DNA of 64,000 nt, from contig NZ_JACIFH010000001.1 in the NCBI RefSeq assembly GCF_014197265.1, positions 2,108,001 through 2,172,000 of the forward strand, read 5' to 3'. Source of the stretch: Microbacterium invictum (GTDB taxonomy: Bacteria; Actinomycetota; Actinomycetes; Actinomycetales; Microbacteriaceae). The position numbers and the translations under genes are program-made. The notes under the pieces were generated by a model that saw only the letters and a list, made by a program, of their open reading frames with translations, did not search any database and was not told the origin of the DNA. Below are positions 11,470 through 19,795 of this stretch, piece after piece (position 1 is the first letter of the stretch; the number at the start of each line of letters is the position of its first letter).

Positions 11470-13143
11470 TTACTCGGTCAGGACGATCTCGTTGAATACC
11501 TCGTCGTTGACGGGGCTCGCCGGGAAGCTCTCCACGCGCGGCGCGAACGCGAGCGTCGGCGCGGGGTGGGCCAGCGGCACACCCGGGATGAACTCGGCGA
11601 CCTGCTCGTTGATGTCCTCGTACAGCGCGGTCTGCTCGTCCAGGCTCGAGACGCCGCGTGCCTGCGACAGCGCGGCGAACAGCTCAGGGTTGTTGAAGCC
11701 CCACTCCGCCGACTCGCCGCCGAAGAACACACCCACGAAGTTGTCGGTGTCGTTGTAGTCACCCGTCCATCCGAGAAGGTGGATGCCGTGGTTGGCCGTT
11801 CCCGTGATCTTGTCGAGGTAGTCGGGGTTCCACGCGTCGGTGATCGGGTTCGTGACGACTCCGACCTCGTTGAGCTGGCTCGAGAGGACCGTGAAGATCT
11901 GCTCGGGGTCCGGCATGTACGGACGCGAGACGTTCACCGGGTAGTTGAAGTCGAGCGTCAGCGGGTTCGACTCGTCGTAACCGGCCTCGGCCAGCAGGTC
12001 CTTGGCCTTCTGCGGGTCGTACTCGTAGGTGGTGACGTCCGCGTTCCAGCCGTTGACCGAGTCGGGCATGAACTGCGTCGCCTTCTGGGTGCCCTCCGGC
12101 AGGACCTGTGAGATGAGCGCGTCCTTGTCGATCGCGTATGACAGGGCCTCGCGGACCTTGATGTCCTGGAGCTCGGCGACCGCCTGGTTGAAGGCGAGGT
12201 AGAGGATCGTGAACGGCGGGCGCGAGACCATGTTGTAACCGGCCTCTTCGAGGGCGGCGCTGTCGGCCGGGCCAACGAGGTCGTACCCGTCGATCGAGCC
12301 GGACTCGAGTGCCTGACGACGCGCGGTCGGGTCGTCGATCACGCGGAAGATGATCTCGTCGATCTGACCCTTGTCGCCCCAGTAGTCCTCGTTGTAGGTC
12401 AGGGTGAGCTGCTCACCCGGCGACCACTCCTCGAACGCGAAGGGGCCGGTGCCGGTGGGGTGGCCCTGACCGTACTCCGACAGTGCGGGCGCCTCGGCGG
12501 TGCCGCCGATCTCGTCGGCCGCGTACTCCTCGAGCGCGGACGGGCTCTGCATCGCGAAGGCGGGCAGCGACAGCGCCGGGATGAAGCCGGCGAACGGCTG
12601 GTTCAGCTCGATCGTGACCGAGTAGTCGCCGTCCGGCGTGCAGGACTTGTAGACCGCCGTGTCGGGGGTCTCGACGTATCCGCGGAACAGCTTGCCGTAG
12701 TAGTACGACAGCGCCTCGGTGGCGGCGAGGCCGGTCCAGTTGTACCAGCGCTCGAAGTTGAAGCAGACCGCCTCGGCGTTGAACGGGGTGCCGTCGTGGA
12801 AGGTGACACCCTCCTTCAGCGTGAACGTGTGGCTCATGCCGTCGGGCGCCGACTCCCAGTCCTCCGCGAGGAGGGGGGCGGGGTCCGCTGTGCCGGGCAC
12901 GGTGCCGACGAGGCCTTCGAAGATCTGACGCGAGACGCGGAACGTCTCGCCGTCCTGGGCGAACGCCGGGTCGAGGTTCGCCGGGTCGCTCGACGCGGCG
13001 AACACGAACGTCGAGTCGACGTCGGTGGCTGCATCGGTCTCGTCATCGCCACCGCGCTGGCTGCTGCAGGCGGTGAGGGCGAGGGCGCTGATGGCGACCG
13101 CCGCGATGCCCGCGAGCACGCGCTTTCTCGAACTGGGGAGCAT
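11470..13143 (-). CDS. Peptide-binding lipoprotein of an ABC importer (SBP family 5)
   Basis: This 557-residue extracytoplasmic solute-binding lipoprotein delivers peptides or related substrates to the DppB/DppC-like permeases. The ATG at 13143 is preceded at good spacing by GGAAGG. It gives a signal peptide with a positively charged start (SSRKRVLAG) and a lipobox ALTAC with the modified cysteine near residue 26. Family 5 features include FVFAASSDPANLDPAF, TFTLKEGVTFHDGTPFNAE and YEYDPQKAKDLLAEAGYD. An upstream in-frame start would add 12 poorly hydrophobic residues and is rejected. It is first in the minus-strand transporter unit and divergent from the gene at 13302. Confidence 0.94.
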   Translation of the reverse strand: MLPSSRKRVLAGIAAVAISALALTACSSQRGGDDETDAATDVDSTFVFAASSDPANLDPAFAQDGETFRVSRQIFEGLVGTVPGTADPAPLLAEDWESAPDGMSHTFTLKEGVTFHDGTPFNAEAVCFNFERWYNWTGLAATEALSYYYGKLFRGYVETPDTAVYKSCTPDGDYSVTIELNQPFAGFIPALSLPAFAMQSPSALEEYAADEIGGTAEAPALSEYGQGHPTGTGPFAFEEWSPGEQLTLTYNEDYWGDKGQIDEIIFRVIDDPTARRQALESGSIDGYDLVGPADSAALEEAGYNMVSRPPFTILYLAFNQAVAELQDIKVREALSYAIDKDALISQVLPEGTQKATQFMPDSVNGWNADVTTYEYDPQKAKDLLAEAGYDESNPLTLDFNYPVNVSRPYMPDPEQIFTVLSSQLNEVGVVTNPITDAWNPDYLDKITGTANHGIHLLGWTGDYNDTDNFVGVFFGGESAEWGFNNPELFAALSQARGVSSLDEQTALYEDINEQVAEFIPGVPLAHPAPTLAFAPRVESFPASPVNDEVFNEIVLTE

Positions 13144-13301
13144 TGCTGTGCACCTTCCGTTGTAGATGCCCCGCATCACGCGTAGTGCTGCGCGCGCAGG
13201 GGGATTCCTAAGACGCTACCTTTGAGGAAGCCGTATACACGGTTCGAGAAGGTATCGATCCTGTTTCAGTTCGGCCCCGGCCCTGCCGTAGCGTGGATGG
13301 C

Positions 13302-14162
13302 ATGGCGCGCGCAAAGGTCGAGGAACCCCCACCCTCGGCACGCCTGACCGACGGAACCCGGGCATACATCGTGCCCAGCCGGTTCACGACCGGACACGAG
13401 CTCATCGTCGACCGCACCCCGCAGTCGCATGTCGATCTGGACGATCCCGGTCACCTCCACTTCGAGTACGTCACGCGCATGGGGGCGGTGATCGACAGGC
13501 TCCGGATGCCGGGGCAGCCACTGACTGCGGTCCACCTGGGAGCCGGTGCCCTGACCTTGCCCCGGTACATCGAACACACCCGGCCCGGGTCACGACAGCA
13601 GGTCGTCGAGATCGAACAGGCGCTGGTCGATCTCGTCCGCGAGCACCTCCCCCTGCCGCGCGGTGCGCAGATCCGGATGCGCATCGGCGACGCCCGCACC
13701 GTCGCGGCGAAGCTGCCCGCGGGCCTGGTCGGCACCGCCGACCTCGTCGTCTCGGATGTGTTCGCGGGCGCTCAGACCCCCGCGCATCTGACCACCGTCG
13801 AGTACTACGAGACCCTCGCACGTCTGCTGGCCGCGGACGGCGTGCTGCTGGTCAACATCGCCGACGGCACGGGCCTGGCCTACGCGCGCCGGCAGGTCGC
13901 GACGATCCGCACGGTGCTGCCGCAGGTCATCATCCTCGCCGAAGTGCAGACCCTGAAGGGGCGCCGGTTCGGCAACCTCGTCATCGCGGCGTCGGCCGCG
14001 CCGCTGCCCACCGAGTGGCTGCCGCGGCTCATGGCCGCAGGACCCCACCCCGCGAAGGTCACGCAGGGGGCCGAAATCGACGAATTCGTCCGGGGCGCGC
14101 GCATCGCCACCGACGGTGACGCGGTGGACTCGCCCAAGCCCGCGGCATCCATCTTCGACTGA
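13302..14162 (+). CDS. Spermidine-synthase-like SAM-fold protein
   Basis: This protein of about 286 residues has a class I SAM-binding-like core: VHLGAGALTLPRYIEH (glycine loop), then VVEIEQALVDLVREHLPLP (acidic residue ending strand 2) and MRIGDAR. It resembles the soluble spermidine-synthase-like proteins that are common in actinobacteria, whose real substrate is often unknown. The key aspartates of true spermidine synthase are not clearly conserved. A TAGCGT box at 13289-13294 lies 7 bases before the ATG at 13302, fitting leaderless transcription. An in-frame GTG at 13293 is the alternative start. It stands alone, divergent from the peptide-binding lipoprotein gene. Confidence 0.75.
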   Translation: MARAKVEEPPPSARLTDGTRAYIVPSRFTTGHELIVDRTPQSHVDLDDPGHLHFEYVTRMGAVIDRLRMPGQPLTAVHLGAGALTLPRYIEHTRPGSRQQVVEIEQALVDLVREHLPLPRGAQIRMRIGDARTVAAKLPAGLVGTADLVVSDVFAGAQTPAHLTTVEYYETLARLLAADGVLLVNIADGTGLAYARRQVATIRTVLPQVIILAEVQTLKGRRFGNLVIAASAAPLPTEWLPRLMAAGPHPAKVTQGAEIDEFVRGARIATDGDAVDSPKPAASIFD

Positions 14163-14268
14163 TTCGACACACGCGCCGTCGGGTCGACGGCACTCGGCGT
14201 GGCCTCGGCGTTCTGTCGAGACCCCGGGGGACACTGGAGACGCGAGTCGTGGCGGAAGGAGTCGCAGA

Positions 14269-14796
14269 GTGAGCTACATCAAGGGTTATGATCCGGAGAC
14301 TTTGCGCGAGATCGTCGACGCGCGCGAGTGCAAGGACCGTCTGCTGGAGATCGGCGAGCAGCGTTCGCTGCAGGCCCTGCTCGAGCGGGTGTGGCTGCTG
14401 AAGGTGCTCGACAAGCTCGACGACGCGCTGACCGTCTCGGAGCAGGCGGTGCGCCTGGCTCGCATGGCCGGCACCCGCAAGGATCTGCTGCGCGCCCGGA
14501 TCCTGCACGCCTCGGTGATGCAGTTCCGCGGGGCCTACGCGGCGGCGATCCACGAGCTCAACATGTGCACCGAAGAGGCCGAGGGCAAGGAGTGGACGGC
14601 GCTGGCGGCGTTCGCCTACCAGCACCGCGGCAAGGTCCACTACGACGCCGAGAACTACGCCGCCGCACGCAGCGATTTCAAGCGCGCGCTGTTCCTGCGC
14701 CAGGAGAGCGGTGCCGCCGAAGACCAGCTCGAGACCACACTCCAGGCGATCGACGCCGCCGACCGTCGGCGCAGTGCGGCATCCGTCGCCAGCTGA
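14269..14796 (+). CDS. Small TPR-like helical protein of unknown role
   Basis: This 175-residue, all-helical protein starts at the GTG at 14269 behind GGAAGGAG. Repeating pairs such as ALTVSEQAVRLARMAG, ARILHASVMQFRGAYAAAIHELN and AYQHRGKVHYDAENYAAARSDFKRAL look like three or four tetratricopeptide-type helices, implying a protein-binding scaffold. There is no signal peptide, membrane segment or catalytic motif. It is followed after 29 bases by an SprT-like metalloprotease-type gene on the same strand. Similar proteins seem common in Microbacteriaceae, but I know no function. Confidence 0.7.
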   Translation: MSYIKGYDPETLREIVDARECKDRLLEIGEQRSLQALLERVWLLKVLDKLDDALTVSEQAVRLARMAGTRKDLLRARILHASVMQFRGAYAAAIHELNMCTEEAEGKEWTALAAFAYQHRGKVHYDAENYAAARSDFKRALFLRQESGAAEDQLETTLQAIDAADRRRSAASVAS

Positions 14797-14825
14797 GTGT
14801 CGTACATCCGTTCTAGCATGCCGGC

Positions 14826-15314
14826 ATGACTGATCTGCATGTTGTCCGCCGCGAGGCGGAGTCTCTCATCGCCGCTCATCTGGATGCCGGGTGGTCGTTC
14901 GCGTTCGACAACGCGAAGCGCCGCGCCGGGGCCTGTCACTTCACGACGCAGCGCATCACGGTGTCGCGGTACCTGGCGGCGCGGTTCTCGGACGACGAGA
15001 ACCGTCAGGTGCTGCTGCACGAGATCGCGCACGCGCTGGCCGGGCCGCGGGCCGCGCACGGCGCGAGCTGGAAGCGCATCGCCCGCAGCATCGGCTACAC
15101 CGGCGGCGTCACCCATCACGGCGAGACGGCCGTCGAGCTGGCGCCGTGGGTCGGCACGTGCCCGGCAGGCCATGTCGCCTACCGGCATCGACGGGCGACG
15201 AAGGCGATGTCGTGCGCGAAGTGCTCGCGCACGTTCGACCGCCGCCACCTGTTCACGTGGCGGCGCCGCGAGATCACGCCGGCCGTGCGCCTGGCGGCGA
15301 TGACACCGCGGTAG
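14826..15314 (+). CDS. SprT-like zinc metallopeptidase-fold protein
   Basis: This 162-residue protein has the zinc-binding HEIAH motif (about residues 65-69) within VLLHEIAHALAGP. A C-terminal zinc-ribbon-like stretch follows (CPAGH, then SCAKC). This matches the SprT-like domain, related to SPRTN proteases that act on DNA-protein crosslinks; bacterial members are poorly characterised. TAGCAT at 14814-14819 lies exactly six bases before the ATG, so the transcript is probably leaderless. A hairpin terminator follows at 15373. Confidence 0.85.
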   Translation: MTDLHVVRREAESLIAAHLDAGWSFAFDNAKRRAGACHFTTQRITVSRYLAARFSDDENRQVLLHEIAHALAGPRAAHGASWKRIARSIGYTGGVTHHGETAVELAPWVGTCPAGHVAYRHRRATKAMSCAKCSRTFDRRHLFTWRRREITPAVRLAAMTPR

Positions 15315-15372
15315 GGGTGCGGGCGGGCGGCTTGCTCGTCGCCGCGTGCACCGTCAGCCGACCGCCGGGGTT

Positions 15373-15391
15373 GCGTCCTCAGTGAGGACGC
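15373..15391. terminator. Hairpin between converging SprT-like and ComB-like genes
   Basis: GCGTCCTC, the loop AGT, and GAGGACGC form a perfect 8-base-pair stem centred between two gene ends (15314 on plus, 15399 on minus). There is no following T-run, which is common for actinobacterial terminators. It would serve both strands. Confidence 0.65.
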
Positions 15392-15398
15392 CGCGAGC

Positions 15399-16037
15399 TC
15401 AGAGCGCGGTGAAGAGCCCGTCACGCAGGACGGGGACGGATGCCACGGAGTCGACCGCGCCGGCAGCGAGCACCTCGTCGCGCTGATCCCGGTCGAGCAG
15501 CTCCTGCCCGGAGCCGCTCGCGGTGAGCAGGTGCCGCACGGCCCCGCGAAGGCTGCGGAACGACTCGCATGCGGCGGCCGCTTCGGGCGACGAGTAGTCG
15601 AGCCCGATGGCGGCGAGTGCGTCGATGACCGCGCCGGCGCCGAAGAGGTCTTCGACCGCGAAGCGCAGCGGTGCCGACGGTTCGCGTGAGGTGAGCTCGC
15701 CGGCGGCGATCACGTTGATGCTCGTGCGGGCACCGCGGCGACGCTGCTCGTCGAGGATGCCGGCGGCGACGGCGGTGGCGTTGGTCAGTCCGCCCAGCAG
15801 AACGACCGTGCCGGACTGGGCCGCGTGCGCGGCGACGGCGGCTCCGTTGAGCGAGACCGCGTGCGCCGACTCGTCCAGGGCGACAGTGTCGCCGGCTGCC
15901 AGGCGGGTGGCGACCGTCGACGAGAACCGCAGCACGTCGACCACGACCGTCACGTCGGCGGGGTCGAGCCGGTCGAGCCCTGCGCTGCCCCATTCGAAGC
16001 GGATCTGGTAGCGGGCCTGGTCGAACGGGGTCGTCAT
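15399..16037 (-). CDS. ComB-like 2-phosphosulfolactate phosphatase family protein
   Basis: This 212-residue protein shows ComB-family features: RFEWGSAGLDRLDPADVTVVVDVLRFSSTVAT near the N-terminus, then VVLLGGLTNATAVA and INVIAAGE. The named archaeal enzyme removes phosphate from 2-phospho-3-sulfolactate in coenzyme M synthesis. Actinobacteria make no coenzyme M, so the substrate here is probably different and unknown. The ATG is at 16037. Downstream it converges on the SprT-like gene; upstream lies the 20-base repeat array that abuts the beta-glucosidase stop codon. Confidence 0.82.
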   Translation of the reverse strand: MTTPFDQARYQIRFEWGSAGLDRLDPADVTVVVDVLRFSSTVATRLAAGDTVALDESAHAVSLNGAAVAAHAAQSGTVVLLGGLTNATAVAAGILDEQRRRGARTSINVIAAGELTSREPSAPLRFAVEDLFGAGAVIDALAAIGLDYSSPEAAAACESFRSLRGAVRHLLTASGSGQELLDRDQRDEVLAAGAVDSVASVPVLRDGLFTAL

Positions 16038-16120
16038 GGTTCCAGGGTAGGGCGCGCCGGCTCGGCGTCCGTGTGTGTGACGGTGTGGGTCAGCGGGCGT
16101 CGACTACTTCGGTACGAAGG

Positions 16121-16240
16121 CGGCCACGTCGGCGAGAGAGTGGCCAGCTCGGCGCGAGAGTGGCCACCTCGGCGGGAGAGTGGCCAGCTCGGCGCGAGAG
16201 TGGCCACCTCGGCGGGAGAGTGGCCAGCTCGGCGAGAGCG
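16121..16240. repeat. 20-base tandem array abutting the beta-glucosidase stop codon
   Basis: Six 20-base units run without spacing: one near CGGCCACGTCGGCGAGAGAG (16121-16140), then alternating TGGCCAGCTCGGCGCGAGAG and TGGCCACCTCGGCGGGAGAG, ending at 16240. The next base begins the stop codon of the beta-glucosidase gene (read on minus). The core GGCCACCTCGGCG and the 20-base period are shared with the array at 9352-9411, about 7 kb away. Both flanking genes are on the minus strand, so a simple convergent-terminator role does not fit. Confidence 0.92.
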
Positions 16241-18919
16241 TCAGGGGGTGGCGCGGGCGTCGATCACGGGGGCGAGGGCGAGCACGAGGCCGAGCACGTT
16301 GCGCGCGGTGCGCTGCAGTTCCGCGAGCGTCACGCCATCCGGGCGGCGAAGCGACGCGAGGATCGTGTCGTCCGCGTAGTCGCCGGGGCCGGCCTCGGTC
16401 TTCACTCCCCCGGGCATGAGGACGTCGACCTGGGCGCGGACGCGGTACGCGTTGTTCTCGAGTGCCGGGAAGTCGGGGTCGACGGCATCCTCCATCCACC
16501 AGTCGGTGACGACGCATCCGGTGTACCCCCACTCGCCGCGCAGGATCGTCGTCGCGAGGTCGTGGTGGTAGTGCGCCCAGACGCCGTTGATCTGGTTGTA
16601 CGAGGTCATGATGGTGCGCGGCTGCGCTTCGCGCACGCAGATCTCGAACCCGCGCAGGTAAATCTCGCGCAGTGCCCGCTCGGATACCCGCGAGTCGTTG
16701 CGCGTGCGGTTGGTCTCCTGGTTGTTCGCCGCGAAGTGCTTCGGGCACGCCGAGACCCCGGTCGACTGGATGCCCGCGACGACCGCGGCGCCGAAGCGAC
16801 CGGTGACGAGGGGGTCTTCGGAGAAGTACTCGAAGTTGCGCCCGCACAGCGGGTCGCGGTGGATGTTCATGCCGGGGCTGAGCAGCACGTCCGAGCCCTT
16901 GCGGGTCATCTCCTGCCCGTGCAGCGTCGCGAGTTCGCGCACGAGTTCGGGGTTCCAGGTCGACGCGAGCGCGGTGCCGGAGGGCAGCAGCGAGGCGTAT
17001 GCCGACAGCCGCAGGCCGCTGGGCCCGTCGGTGGTCGTGACCGGCCGCACGCCCTTCGCGCGCAGCGACGCGGAGACCCCGCCGAGCACGCCCGCGTTGC
17101 CGGGTGCACCGAGGGCGCTGTGCATCGTGATGTCACCGCGGGCCAGCTCGGCGAGCTCCTCGTCGGTGAGCTGCGCGATGAACTCGTCCAGGGTCGCGGT
17201 ACCGGTGGCGACCGCGTCGAGGGTCAGCCCGGTGGCGGGGGCGTCGTCGACGGCGGGCGCGTCGTCAGTAGCGGATGCGGGATCGGCAGCGGGGGCGGAC
17301 GAGCCGCCGTTCCCGGCCGGGGCGGACGAGCCGCCGTTCCCGGCGGGGGCGGACGAGCCGCCGTTCCCGGCCGGGGCGGACGAGCCGCCGTTCCCGGCGG
17401 GGGCGGACGAGCCGCCGTTCCCGGCGGGGGCGATCTCGTCCGGCAGCTCGGCGAGGACGCGCGTGCGGCGCTCGACGGTCGCGGTCGGCACGACCTCCCA
17501 GTCGAGCGCGACTGCGCCGTCGGCGTCGCGGACGACGGTGCCGCTCGCGGTGCGGGCGACGGTCATCCGCTGGAACGCGGAGTCCGGTGAGACGGCGGCC
17601 GCCTCGGAGACCTGGCGCACGACGCGCAGCTCGTCGACTGAGACGACGGTGGCCTCGGATGCGCTGCGCACATCGGTACCGGCGAAGAAGCGGTAGTCGC
17701 CCGGCTCGAGCACCCACGCGCTGCGGTGACCGGTGACTCCGGAGTCGTCGTACGAAGCCAGGTCGTCGAGGGCGACCTCGAGCTCCAGACGCTCGGTGGC
17801 GTCCGGAGCGAGCAGGCTGGTCTTGGCGAAGGCCACGAGACGGCGGGCCGGCTGGGCGAGCGCACCGTCGGGCGCGGCGACGTACAGCTGCACAGTCTCT
17901 TTGCCGGCGTGCGTGTCACCCGCGTTGCGGACGTCGATCGCGAGGCGCAGGGTTCCGGCATCCACGTGCCCTTCGACGACGGTCATGTCGAACGAGGTGT
18001 AGCCGAGGCCGAAACCGAACGGGAACTGCACGCGGCCGGGCGCGAACGTCTCGAAGTAGCGGTAGCCGACGAAGATGTCCTCGACGTACTCGTTGTGGGT
18101 CTCGCCGCCGAAGTTGCCCGCGCTCGGGTAGTCCTCATACGACCACGCGATGGTGCTCGTGAGCTTGCCGCTGGGGGCGACTTCGCCGGCCAGGAGCGCG
18201 GCGACGGCGCGCGCCCCCTCCATCCCGCCCTGCCATGCGTAGAGGACCGCGGCGATGCGGTCACCGTACTCGGCGATCCATGACAGGTCCATGACGTTGC
18301 CGGCGTCGAGGATGACGACGGTGCGGGCGAAGGATGCCGTGACCCGGTCGAGCATGTCGTGCTCGGCCTCGGTGAGGTAGAAGCTGCCCGGGTCGAGTTC
18401 GCTCTCGCGCGCCTCGCCCGCGGCGCGTCCGACGACGACGATCGCGGTCTGCGCGCGGCCGGCCGCGGCGATGACCGTGGCCGGGTCGAGCGGCATCTCG
18501 GCGAAGTGGTGCGGCCACTGGCCCCAGGTGCCGTCGAGGGCCGGACGGTTCTGGGCCGTCCAGTCGGTGTAGATCTGCGCGAGCTCTTCATCGACGTGGA
18601 TGCCGGTGTCGCGCAGCCCCGCGAGCAGGTTCCACACGTAGGGGACCTTGACGTCGCCGCCCGACCCGTAGCCGACGGCGAACCAATCGATCTGCACGCG
18701 CCCGAACACCGCGACGGTGTGCTCGGGGTTCAGGGGCAGCGCCCCGTCGTTGCGCAGGAGCACCGCGCCCTCAGCGGCCGCCGCGCGTGCTTTCGCGGCC
18801 AGCGCCGGGTCGAGAGTCGGATCGGTGTCGAGCAGCAGCGTCGAGATCTGCGCGACGGATTCGATCGGCGCGCTCGTGTGCGAGCGGTCGCCGGACTCGA
18901 TGGCGGGGGAAGTGGGCAT
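16241..18919 (-). CDS. Glycoside hydrolase family 3 beta-glucosidase with reversed domain order
   Basis: This 892-residue enzyme is predicted to hydrolyse beta-glucosides such as cellobiose. The order is unusual: the GH3 C-terminal alpha/beta domain comes first (AVLLRNDGALPLNPEHTVAVFG, YAWQGGMEGARAVAALLAG), then a fibronectin-III-like part. After a repeat linker comes the GH3 N-terminal barrel (TTDGPSGLR, SPGMNIHRDPLCGRNFEY, CPKHFAANNQE). The likely nucleophile is the Asp in VVTDWW (about residue 806). This order is known from Ruminococcus-type beta-glucosidases. No signal peptide is seen, so it is cytoplasmic. The ATG at 18919 follows an AGGA. A CebR-type operator lies 85 bases upstream. Confidence 0.92.
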   Translation of the reverse strand: MPTSPAIESGDRSHTSAPIESVAQISTLLLDTDPTLDPALAAKARAAAAEGAVLLRNDGALPLNPEHTVAVFGRVQIDWFAVGYGSGGDVKVPYVWNLLAGLRDTGIHVDEELAQIYTDWTAQNRPALDGTWGQWPHHFAEMPLDPATVIAAAGRAQTAIVVVGRAAGEARESELDPGSFYLTEAEHDMLDRVTASFARTVVILDAGNVMDLSWIAEYGDRIAAVLYAWQGGMEGARAVAALLAGEVAPSGKLTSTIAWSYEDYPSAGNFGGETHNEYVEDIFVGYRYFETFAPGRVQFPFGFGLGYTSFDMTVVEGHVDAGTLRLAIDVRNAGDTHAGKETVQLYVAAPDGALAQPARRLVAFAKTSLLAPDATERLELEVALDDLASYDDSGVTGHRSAWVLEPGDYRFFAGTDVRSASEATVVSVDELRVVRQVSEAAAVSPDSAFQRMTVARTASGTVVRDADGAVALDWEVVPTATVERRTRVLAELPDEIAPAGNGGSSAPAGNGGSSAPAGNGGSSAPAGNGGSSAPAGNGGSSAPAADPASATDDAPAVDDAPATGLTLDAVATGTATLDEFIAQLTDEELAELARGDITMHSALGAPGNAGVLGGVSASLRAKGVRPVTTTDGPSGLRLSAYASLLPSGTALASTWNPELVRELATLHGQEMTRKGSDVLLSPGMNIHRDPLCGRNFEYFSEDPLVTGRFGAAVVAGIQSTGVSACPKHFAANNQETNRTRNDSRVSERALREIYLRGFEICVREAQPRTIMTSYNQINGVWAHYHHDLATTILRGEWGYTGCVVTDWWMEDAVDPDFPALENNAYRVRAQVDVLMPGGVKTEAGPGDYADDTILASLRRPDGVTLAELQRTARNVLGLVLALAPVIDARATP
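17295..17429 (-). repeat. 27-base coding repeat linking the two GH3 halves
   Basis: Five near-identical 27-base units encode AGNGGSSAP repeated five times (about residues 497-541). They sit exactly between the fibronectin-like part and the catalytic barrel. It is a flexible Gly/Ser/Ala/Pro linker built by in-frame tandem duplication. Copy number is likely to vary between strains. Confidence 0.9.
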
Positions 18920-19003
18920 CAATGCGTCCTGGGGTGTGCGGTGGGTGGTTCGCGTCTTCGGGCCTGCTCCTCCGGCCCGTGCCGAGCGTTCCGGGTCGGT
19001 CCG

Positions 19004-19017
19004 TGGGAGCGCTCCCA
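19004..19017. promoter_or_regulatory. CebR/LacI-type operator upstream of the beta-glucosidase gene
   Basis: TGGGAGCGCTCCCA is a perfect 14-base palindrome identical to the CebR box known from Streptomyces cellobiose and cellulose genes. It lies 85 bases before the beta-glucosidase start. This predicts repression by a CebR homologue, lifted by cello-oligosaccharides. No LacI-family regulator gene is in the window, so the regulator acts in trans. Confidence 0.85.
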
Positions 19018-19138
19018 AGCATAGGGCGTTTTCCACGGTGACGGGAATCCCCGTGCGCCTGAACACCGCTCCCGCCGCCGCGTGGCGGGAGCGGCCAGCT
19101 GGCCCGCGGCCGGGCCGGGCGGGTGGAAGACTGTGCGC

Positions 19139-19795
19139 ATGCGGATTCTGCTCAAGCTCGTGCTCGACTGCGACGCCGACGCGGCGTGGCGCGCCCTGCA
19201 CTCACCGCGCGCGATCGCCGAGCTGTATGGCCCGCTCGTCGACATGACGCCCCTCGCCACGCCGCCGACCGCCCTGGAACCGGGTGCCGATCTCCCCGTG
19301 CAGCTGCGCCTGGCCGGGATGATGTCGCTCGGCCGCCAGCTGATCCACATCAGCGAGCGCTACGTCGAGGACTGGCGCGGCCCGGTACGGATTCTGCGCG
19401 ACAGCGGCATCCCGCTGACCGGCCCCCTCGCCTCGCTGGAGGTCTGGGATCACCAGATGGCCGTCTCGCCGGCACCCGGTGATCCCTCGAAGACGCTGTG
19501 GCGCGACCGGCTGGTCATCGGCGGCGGCGCGGCGCTGCCGCTGTGGCCCGTGCTGTGGGCGACCTGGCAGTGGCGCGCTGCGCGCCTGCGCATGCTCGCC
19601 CCGTCGTGGGCGTTCGACCCCGAGTTCGCCCGCGACCTGGAGGACGTGGCGAACGTCGCTGCGGGAGATGCCGAGGCAGGGGATGCCGGTGCCGCCGGGA
19701 TCGTCGACGACACGGGCTCCCGTGGAGGCGACACCGGCGACGGCGGCCACGACACGGGCTCGCGTGGGGGCGACACCGGCGACGGCGGCGCCTGA
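19139..19795 (+). CDS. SRPBCC-fold protein with repetitive Gly/Asp tail
   Basis: This is a protein of about 218 residues. The first 165 resemble START/SRPBCC ligand-binding proteins: LKLVLDCDADAAWRALHSPRAIAELYGPLVDM, with a conserved Trp-rich end (WPVLWATWQWRAARLRML). The last 35 residues are a tandem repeat of TGSRGGDTGDGGHD from a 42-base DNA duplication (19709-19790). The start is the ATG at 19139, with a GTG two codons upstream as the alternative. It ends TGATG, overlapping the next start by one base, so it is coupled to the acetyltransferase gene. Ligand and role are unknown. Confidence 0.68.
   Translation: MRILLKLVLDCDADAAWRALHSPRAIAELYGPLVDMTPLATPPTALEPGADLPVQLRLAGMMSLGRQLIHISERYVEDWRGPVRILRDSGIPLTGPLASLEVWDHQMAVSPAPGDPSKTLWRDRLVIGGGAALPLWPVLWATWQWRAARLRMLAPSWAFDPEFARDLEDVANVAAGDAEAGDAGAAGIVDDTGSRGGDTGDGGHDTGSRGGDTGDGGA

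Noticed and set aside
9428..13143. A nickel-import or other metal-specific assignment for the DppBC-type transporter
   Set aside because: No metal-specific residues or neighbours could be recognised, so only the peptide-family default is given.
16121..16240. CRISPR-like regular repeats
   Set aside because: Head-to-tail 20-base units leave no room for spacers and touch a stop codon.
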